This document shows, in pieces, positions 56,993 through 64,000 of a DNA stretch of 64,000 bases (position 1 is the first letter of the stretch; every line of letters starts with the position of its first letter). Source of the DNA: Symbiodinium natans (taxonomy: Eukaryota; Sar; Dinophyceae; Suessiales; Symbiodiniaceae). The stretch covers positions 250,001 to 314,000 of the forward strand of contig CAJNDS010002002.1 in assembly GCA_905221605.1 (NCBI GenBank), in the 5' to 3' direction. The notes under the pieces were generated by a model. It saw only the letters and a program-made list of their open reading frames with translations, ran no database searches and was not told the origin of the DNA. Made by a program: the position numbers and the translations under genes.

Positions 56993-58870
56993 CTACTTGC
57001 GTCTCCTCTTGGTGCTCTTGGAGGCTTTGTCAGCCCACTTCCAAACCATGTAGTACGCCTGTGTCTGACTTCGCTTTTTGGCTGTCATCTTGGACACCAA
57101 CTCAATTGAAGAGTCGAATTGATTCGCATCGATCTGCAGGTTGTAGCTTGCTGAGCACGATCCCCTAAGGTTGTGCAAGCTAGCCATGTTGACAACTGAT
57201 TGAAAGATGTTCACTATTTACGAGCACATCAACAAACTGCTGGAAACATGCATCTTGTCGCAAAAAAACTTAGGAGCAGAAATTCAGTTGAGAATCTTGT
57301 TCTCGTACGTTCCGCTATGCAGCCTGGCCTGAAAGAACGGAAGCGTGGAGTCTTTGGTGATCGTGTGAAAGATGGTCACATTGTCCATGACAGGCCAGCG
57401 GTTGGTCAGATGCTCCGGCACCGTGCTAGTGCACGCCAGCAAGCGCCTGGTTTCCCTTTCCCTGGCCACATTCTCCTGACCAGCGTTGTTTCCTTCCTGT
57501 GGCGCCTTCTCTTCAGCAGGGCCATTTTCCTTAACTAACTTAACCATTATGAATAGTGATCTCTGCTGGGGGAACAGCAGTCAGTTCAATTTCTACAATT
57601 ACAAGCAACTGTTACATGCTCAGCTCTCCCCGTCAAATGAACCTAGGAACGTGCGGGCTTCAAGCAAACATCAACACAGATCAGAATTCTTGTCCGAGCA
57701 GCAGCATCAGCACTGGCTTGGGCTGCAGGATTTGGATCAGCCACATCTTCTGTCTCTTCCTGCCGAGCAAGGTAGGTTCCCAAGAAAACCACAGTTCACA
57801 AGCAGACAGCAAAATTTGTGAAGACCTCCCCGCGATCTTTTTCACGAATTATTCGACACGATGTGTTCCAACCCTACAATCCTTCTCCATGTCTTGCAGC
57901 AAGGAAGCTGCAGCGACCCATGCAGGATCCCGGTCTTGCATGGGATCTTCTTCTTCCTGCGACCACACAAAGAATGAAATGGAGCTGAAGGCTGCAGTAT
58001 ACTTGCGTTGGTGGATTTTTCGTTTTTTGGGTTTTCGGAACTATGCTGGTTGTCTTGTTTTCATGCCTTACAATGCTGGGTTTCTATTGGCTTGCCAAAT
58101 CTCATCCTCTCCTCCAGCTCTTCATCCTCGTCGTCGTCCGGATTTGTCGATGCGTTCTTCTTCTTTCTTTGCTCGTCAAGCTTGTCCAACAGTGCCACAA
58201 GCCCGTCAATAGTCTCCTTGCTCACACTATCCGTGATGACTGCCAGACTTAGCAGGGTCCGGATCTTCTGTGTTTTTGTTGCGTTCTTGCGGAGTTTGGA
58301 GTTGTACATGTTCAAAATCATGCTCAGATTGTCTGAAGATATCTTTGTGATTTCGTGCGAGCGAACCAAGCTGACCACCACTGGCTCTGCGTTGACTGCT
58401 CGGCGGAACAGGACGTTGCAGCCCAGTTTTTGCGCCAGCTGGCCACTGCAAGTGTGCACCGTGTACTGGAAACATCCAACCTTATTTGTTTCCTGTGACT
58501 GACACAAAAGAAACTTTCTTGGCATGCACTAGTCTGAACCATACCAGGCCACCTCAGCAAAGTTGAGGAGCAGAGCCTTCACCAACATCCTTGCTTATGA
58601 GCTTTTGTGGTCATTCTCAGTCATTTTTCAACAAAGATGAGCAAGCAACATAGATCTGCCAAGTCTCGGGCGGAGGCTCAGACGCAATGCTGGGACAGAC
58701 TCACCCGGAGACAGCGGGTCATTCAAACGGCAAAGGCTTGAGTTGGCTGGCACGCGTTGCTCATCCATGACCTCTTCTGGGAGCGAGCCACGGAACTCCA
58801 GGTGCACTTCTTCCAAGGGCACTGCCTTGCTGATATTGCAAGACAGGATCAAACGAGACCCCTTAATCAT
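56993..58870 (-). CDS. Unidentified minus-strand gene, 3' part
   Basis: Minus-strand coding blocks, in reading order: 58870-58640 (SRLILSCNISKAVPLEEVHL, FRGSLPEEVMDEQRVPAN), 58400-58075 (ITKISSDNLSMILNMYNSKL, KTQKIRTLLSLAVITDSVSK, then an acidic tail NPDDDEDEELEE), about 57975-57850 (EEEDPMQDRDPAWVAAASLL), about 57768-57680 (RQEETEDVADPNPAAQASAD), 57520-57290 (RRLLACTSTVPEHLTNRWPV) and 57190-56993 (NLQIDANQFDSSIELVSKMT, ending TKRRRK then stop). Blocks are separated by stretches with stops and AG acceptors, so some true introns exist. The end is basic, perhaps nuclear. It is probably the C-terminal part of the protein encoded further up the same strand. Family not recognised. Confidence 0.5.
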
Positions 58871-59483
58871 AGCTTTCTTGCAACACCAATTTCTTCCTTG
58901 ATAATGTATTCCAAGTCTTGAAGCTTCTTTTTTGTTTTTTGCTGTGTTCTAAATCCAGCCAGCAATTGTTCAGTTGAGCGTCGTAGCAAACAGCTGGGGT
59001 GCTTTGCAAACAGAGATAGAATTTCTGTTGAACTTGAAGCATCATTCCTCTTCTGTAAAGCATTGGCACCCAGAAAGACTTGGCAGCTGTTTCCAGGTCC
59101 ACATTGTTCCTTACAATTGCGGCATGAGGCCAAAGCATTCACATGCTCTGCATTGCAGGTGTGAAAATATTCCAAGAATCTGTTGTGCGAGCAGGAAGGC
59201 CTTCATGTAATTCAAGGACTTCTTGTTGTGGTTGTGGGCAGTGCAGGCAGCGGCGTCCTTGATGATGCTGTCCAAAGAGATATCTCGATCTTGGTTACAA
59301 GGAGGATAGTTCAGAATAGAAATCCCTGTTAGCAATGAACAAATCCGTTTCAAAATTTAAGTTGTTGTCACACTGGGCAGTCTACTGGGTCTCACACACA
59401 TGAGTGGACATCTCAAAGCAAAGCTGCTGTCCATGTTACATGAAGAGCAAGTTGTCTACAGCCCTACTTTGGAAACTGAATGA

Positions 59484-60104
59484 TCAGCTTTGACCCAACG
59501 AACACCCAGGCAAGGCTCTCCCATGGCATGACTCGGGGGAGAAGATGCGTGCTTTCAGGCCTCTTACCAGACTGCCCTCGAAATCGCTGTCCTCAAGTCG
59601 AACACTGAAGCCCTGGCCCTCCCCATCAGAGAGCTTGTTGTAGCAAGACCTCACTGCCACGGCTGACAGGTTTGCCATTGATCCACAATCTGTTCTTGTC
59701 GATCTCTTCACAGCATCTTGTAGGGAATTGAAGACATCCTCCACATTGGCGCTTTGCGTCAGACGAGGAAACCATGCACCTATCACGTCCTTGAGCTCTG
59801 TGGTGAGCTTGAAGTTGCCCTTTTCGGCTGTGGACATGATTTCCCTGTAGCATTGGTACCGCACATATGGGCAATGCGCCTGCAGAAGTCGGGAAAGTTC
59901 CTTGTGGCGTTCCATTGCGAGCACCAGGGACCATTCTTGTTTCATGTCAAGGAGCACTTTGCAGTGTAACGCGTTCACATCATGTCCCTCATAAGCATCC
60001 ACCAGCAGGCTGGCAGCATTAGCTGGAGCAGAGAGAAGATGTAAGGAGTAGCTTTGCATTTCTGCCACGCAGCTGAGCGTTGCGTCCAGGAAGTTGCACA
60101 GCAT
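59484..60104 (-). CDS. Largest open block of the minus-strand unknown protein
   Basis: Open for about 206 codons, the longest convincing single block in the window outside GH28 and SpoVS. It reads as a helical protein: LDMKQEWSLVLAMERHKELS, HCPYVRYQCYREIMSTAEKG, TELKDVIGAWFPRLTQSANV, EDVFNSLQDAVKRSTRTDCG, NLSAVAVRSCYNKL. This tone (a WFPRLTQS-x-x-VED-x-F-N-x-x-QDA core) gives the impression of a multicopy dinoflagellate protein, but I cannot name it. Neighbouring blocks on the same strand need frame changes to continue it. Confidence 0.55.
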   Translation of the reverse strand: MLCNFLDATLSCVAEMQSYSLHLLSAPANAASLLVDAYEGHDVNALHCKVLLDMKQEWSLVLAMERHKELSRLLQAHCPYVRYQCYREIMSTAEKGNFKLTTELKDVIGAWFPRLTQSANVEDVFNSLQDAVKRSTRTDCGSMANLSAVAVRSCYNKLSDGEGQGFSVRLEDSDFEGSLVRGLKARIFSPESCHGRALPGCSLGQS

Positions 60105-60234
60105 ATCATACTGCGTTCGATGTCGAGAGAAGCCAATGCCCAGAGCCTTGGTTGGATCACAGTTTGCAAAAAAGTGAGAGGTAAAAGTTTTGTTACTGAT
60201 ACTGAGATGTCAGTGTCACTGCGTGTTTGCACGT

Positions 60235-60262
60235 GCGTCTGTGTGTGTGTGTGTGTGTGTGT
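60235..60262. repeat. TG microsatellite
   Basis: A TG run at about 60238-60262, followed by A-rich sequence, in a non-coding gap of the minus-strand gene. Confidence 0.9.
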
Positions 60263-60327
60263 GCGAAAAAAACATTGCGAGCATGTGAACTACAATCCCT
60301 TTGTTACTAAGTAAGTCCTCGACAAAA

Positions 60328-60396
60328 GGCGGACTAGCCGCCGTTAGATTACTTACCATGCGGATTAGCCGCATAAGGATTATGCGGATTAGCCGC
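60328..60396. repeat. Three hairpins of the form GCGG-AYTAG-CCGC
   Basis: GGCGGACTAGCCGCC (60328-60342), ATGCGGATTAGCCGCAT (60358-60374) and ATGCGGATTAGCCGC (60382-60396). Each has a 4-6 bp GC stem around a 5-nt loop. A run of about 18 G follows at 60483-60501. Confidence 0.85.
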
Positions 60397-60516
60397 TTGT
60401 AGTTACTATTGTGAACTTGAGCTGTAGTGGCCACACTAAGCAGTTCCCGACAGGTCCTAATTTGTAGATGTGTCTCTCTGTTTGGGGGGGGGGGGGGGGG
60501 TTTTGTGTCTGTGTGT

Positions 60517-63500
60517 TTATGTATCTCTCTCTGGGTCTCTGGTGTCGGCGGGCTTCATTTTGCTCACCAGCATGCGTCGTGCTGCACACGTCCCGGTTGT
60601 TGTCGAGAAAAGTGTGACCATAGCTAGCGTGCAATGCAGGTAAGCCTGCAACTTAATTGCATCTGCGAAGACCACGTCCATGCCACAAAGCCATGAAATG
60701 CTCAGGCCTCTCTCTGGGCCAGGCAAGGAAGTCCAGCAGGCACCTAGGCACCTCCAAGTGCACTCGTCCGTCCTTCGAGTATGCCGAAGGATCGAAGGCT
60801 TTGTCTCCATGCGCAGCAATTGCGCTCCCACTGTCTCTTGGGGCCGTGCGCCGAAGGAGTGCGTGGCGGGGAGCAGTCCTTGCCACGGGCCTCCTTCTCC
60901 CGAGCAACCACATATGCCTCATATCCAGGCTTGGCCTTCACGTTTGCGATGAACCGCTCTCTCTTTGCGATGGCCTGGACATATTGCTGGGTCTTTGACT
61001 CGGCCAAATCCATGGCAGCAAGAAGAAGGTAGAGGAGAGCTGACAAAGCGGTCACTGTAGCCTATATGTAGCTGATCCAGTCATGTAAGGCCAAGACATG
61101 CAGCACAGGATCACGAATCAATCAGGCTCTTCACTGAATTGAGACAAAGAACTTGCCCACCTTCGCGTCCTGGCTCGTAGTGCACGTCAGGACCAGCATC
61201 CAAGATAGACAACCCCCTGGAACCCAGGGCGTCGCCCACCATCAGCACAAGGCGATTCTCCAGTTGAGCTTGGCACCAAAACGTGTGCTTACTGAGCATG
61301 TCCAGCTTCGACTTGTGCTTTTGCTTAGATTGGCAGGCACCAAGAGTAAACAACTGACCACTTTCATGCAGCAGTGAGGGCTACAAGTATTGCCACAGAG
61401 CAGCCAGCCAAATGCACAGCTCTGTGAAAATTTCGGTCAGCATTTCCATCGCAAAGAATAGCGTCGAGGAATTCTCATCTACAAGAGCCTGCATGATTGC
61501 AAAAAATCATGGAGTGAATGCGTGAACTGACAAAATCAACCGAAGGCCATATTAAATTAAGAGGCTTTCACACAGAGGTCGAAAATCTTGTCATATCCCT
61601 TGTCCATTGTCTGTCCCGTAGAGGCAAAAGGATTCACACCCTCCTCACAATTGCTGTTGCTGCGTGGAAAATTCATTTGGCAAGAGTTACCACACAGGTT
61701 GCCGCACTTGAGATCCTCCAAGCAGCTCCAGAAAAGCAGCAGCAGCGTGGCGCTGTAGAATCGTTTGAAGCCATGGGCAGAGTGAGCCCAGGAACACCAG
61801 CGACCGTTTTCGTAGTGGCTGCCGACACTCCTCATATCTAGTTTGCGTTAATCTGTTGAATTTTTTTTTCGAAACAGTATTGCTCCCCCAGGAAAAGGCC
61901 TCGTGGCGCTGCTGATGATTTCACAGACTCTGCTGAAGGCCTCCCTGTCGTCGGTGCTTGCACTGATATTGTTCCTGCAAGAGGGTATCATGTGTTGCAC
62001 TACCTCCAGACATATTCAGTACAGACACATGCACAGAATCTTTCGCTTTTTCGTTGAGTTGCTCTCTCAGAATCGAAGCGGCGAAGATTTCCTGCAGCGT
62101 GTCCCCCGGCTGAGCCTTGCAAACGAAAAATTAGCAACAGCAAGCAAACAAGCAAGGCACTAGTTTCTGAGTACCTGGTTGCAAAATGAGGAGCTATATC
62201 CAAATAGCGTTCTCCAGCCTGCTTCCAGGATTGTCCCACAGCAGATGTCTTCCAAGGCGTCTTCTTGGCCTTCATGAGCCAGCTTGTCAAGGTGGTCATT
62301 CCTGAATTTCTTTTCAATCAACATAGGAAAAATCTGCGTCTCCTACACTCATGGACACAGCCATGCTTGCCAAATTGCGTCGCACTGCTGCGGAGCAATG
62401 CATCAGTCTGAGGAAATGTGTCTGAAGCTTGTGCCTTACATGTGACAAGCCACTTATTGGGGGCATTGAAAACATGCAGCATGCAAACTACTTCAGCTGG
62501 CATGCAATTCGTCAGGAATAAAGTGTATCTTGAATCCTTCCTTGGCCAGCCATGAGAAAGCTGACCACAGAGGACCTCCCTCATCTGGAGAAAGAACAAG
62601 ACGGAGGTTGGACCTATCAGCTGGCAATGGAGCATCCCAGGTTGCAGCCCCTGTCTGTGGGTCCCACAAGTAGGGCATGCCACCTTTCCACAACCTTTTC
62701 TCACCGATCTGGGCGTTCACCGGCCGAAGAATGTGATCGGACTTCACAAACTCCATTCCAAGAAGTGACAGCGTGTGTAGGATGGAACGGAGCTCTTCCC
62801 GGGCAGACAACCGGTGCTGTTTGATGCGGGACAATACTCTTGGCCTGAACTGCTGTGCTTTCTATGCATTATCCCATGGACAGACAAGCAATGGCCACAA
62901 GTGAACATGTTAGATAGCCCAGGGGCACTTTCTTGGCAGGGCCCTTCTCCTCTGCGGCTGCAGCGAAGTTGTCAGCCACCCGTTGCGCTTCTGACATCTT
63001 CACATCAACAGGAACGGTCGAAGCGGCGATTGCAGACAATCGCAAGAGAGGAAGACAGGCTGAAGCCCTTCCCGCGTACACAATTGGGCACCACACCTCA
63101 ATTTGTTGCAGAGCAGACCTGCTTACAAACATGCCTGAAACTAGTGTGGCCACGTAACATCTAGCTTCCCTTTGGGCGAGCTGTCGGCCATGAGGAGGAT
63201 GGATCGAAAAGATTGGCCAGCGATGTCCTCTAAGCACATCTGCAAGCAATCTATGCTCATGACCGTGTCCCCTGTCTTCTTGACAAACAACCCAATCCTG
63301 CTGGATGCACGTGGCGCACTTTCGCCAGTACCGGAAAAGAAAATCTGCGGAGAGCCTGCCAAGCGCAAGAAATGCAGCAAAATGAGGCCAACGTACTCAA
63401 TCAAGGGGCAATTTCAGAATCAGGACACACCATGAATGCTGTCCTGTGTTGGTGCGAGGGCACGATGTCCCCCAGTCCTAGACTTGAAAGGCTCTCGTCA

Positions 63501-63974
63501 TTGGATTGCCCCATGAAGCCAGAGGACTTCCCCAAGAAGCGGTTCAAGCAGGCCATGTTTTTTGGCTTCACATCATTGCGCAAGGACCGACCATCCCTTA
63601 ACTGTCTTAACTTTTGTTTCGCGTCATACTAGTTAGCCCAACAAAAGAGCAAACACATATGAAGCATGTTGGGTCCAAGTCTCTTCTTGCACGGATGCAT
63701 TACATCGCTCTGCTCTGCTGACGGCATGGTTTCCAGTAGTTGCGCACCACAGTACAACTCTGCTGCCTGAGAGACCAGGTGCAGCAGCCTCCTCTGCACC
63801 CGTGAGGTCTCCACCTGCCCCTGGAAGCATTGCAGTGGCAAGCAATTTACTGATCATCTTTACGTAGAAATGCAGCACTTCAATGAATCTGATTTGCCTG
63901 ACAAGTTTGTTCCTGGAAGGGCACCCGAAGAATGAAAAAGATGGCGCTGCCAGCAGATACGCCTCCAGCGACAT
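60517..63974 (-). pseudogene. Minus-strand unknown protein, upstream part, with repeated frame changes
   Basis: Protein-like blocks in reading order: 63974-63840 (NKLVRQIRFIEVLHFYVKMI), 63830-63640 in another frame (RRLLHLVSQAAELYCGAQLL), 63580-63430 (ACLNRFLGKSSGFMGQSNDE), 63404-63155 (RIGLFVKKTGDTVMSIDCLQ, AGQSFRSILLMADSSPKGKL), 63150-62910 in another frame (SGMFVSRSALQQIEVWCPIV, SEAQRVADNFAAAAEEKGPA), 62834-62513 (FVKSDHILRPVNAQIGEKRL, LVLSPDEGGPLWSAFSWLAK), 62510-62340 in another frame (LHVFNAPNKWLVTCKAQASD), 62310-62170 (SWKQAGERYLDIAPHFATRY), 62120-61990 (DTLQEIFAASILREQLNEKA), 61330-61120 (ENRLVLMVGDALGSRGLSIL), 61010-60880 (KTQQYVQAIAKRERFIANVK) and 60840-60660 (VHLEVPRCLLDFLAWPRERP). 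Several changes (near 63155, 62512, 63838 and 60860) have no room for an intron, which suggests a decayed copy or uncorrected indels. Family unknown. Confidence 0.5.
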
Positions 63975-64000
63975 CTCAAGTAATAGAATTCATAGGTTTA

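Overview
The window reads as nuclear DNA of a dinoflagellate. The main evidence is splicing. In the five genes whose exons I could join by conserved protein sequence and reading phase (a voltage-gated cation channel, an IRG-type GTPase, a GH28 glycosidase, ribosomal protein uS9/RPS16 and a cytosine-5 DNA methyltransferase), introns almost always end in AG, usually followed by G. They start with GC about 33 times, GA about 6 times and GT about 7 times out of 46. Such GC/GA 5' splice sites are a known dinoflagellate trait. Very small exons (20-100 bp), mixed microsatellites and a lack of compact ORFs fit the same group. I do not assign a genus.

Layout, plus strand. 1-5.4 kb holds no gene I can prove. 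5.42-12.26 kb is a six-transmembrane voltage-gated cation channel with EF-hands, in at least 18 exons. 12.3-15.7 kb is mostly low complexity, including an almost pure C/T tract of about 550 bp. 16.47-22.24 kb is an immunity-related GTPase (IRG) type gene. One of its introns, about 3.2 kb, contains a complete same-strand GH28 (polygalacturonase-like) gene with a signal peptide. 23.9-24.8 kb has unassigned exons. 25.19-25.83 kb encodes tandem SpoVS-like domains behind an N-terminal targeting sequence. 26.6-29.2 kb is an unidentified charged, multi-exon gene, followed at once by RPS16 (29.60-31.41 kb, nine exons, complete). 31.4-36.6 kb is repeat-rich with a few exon-like pieces. 36.65-37.27 kb is a broken ORF, next to a 2.5 kb minisatellite of about 63-bp units (37.4-39.9 kb). 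41.05-42.71, 43.6-45.83 and 47.3-49.70 kb are three unidentified multi-exon genes. 50-52 kb has scattered coding fragments. 52.88-54.98 kb is a C5 DNA methyltransferase.

Layout, minus strand. All plus-strand genes run the same way up to about 56.1 kb. After a CCAACGAC-type low-complexity block (56.2-56.64 kb), coding potential switches to the minus strand and stays there to the end (57.0-64.0 kb). That region encodes an unidentified protein, or a family of proteins, whose conserved-looking reading jumps between frames many times. It is probably a decayed or mobile multicopy gene.

The genes do not form a pathway. This is a head-to-tail array of unrelated genes, as is usual in dinoflagellates. 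No tRNA, rRNA, CRISPR array or intact transposase was found. All gene models are hand-built from sequence; exon ends marked 'about' are not phase-checked.
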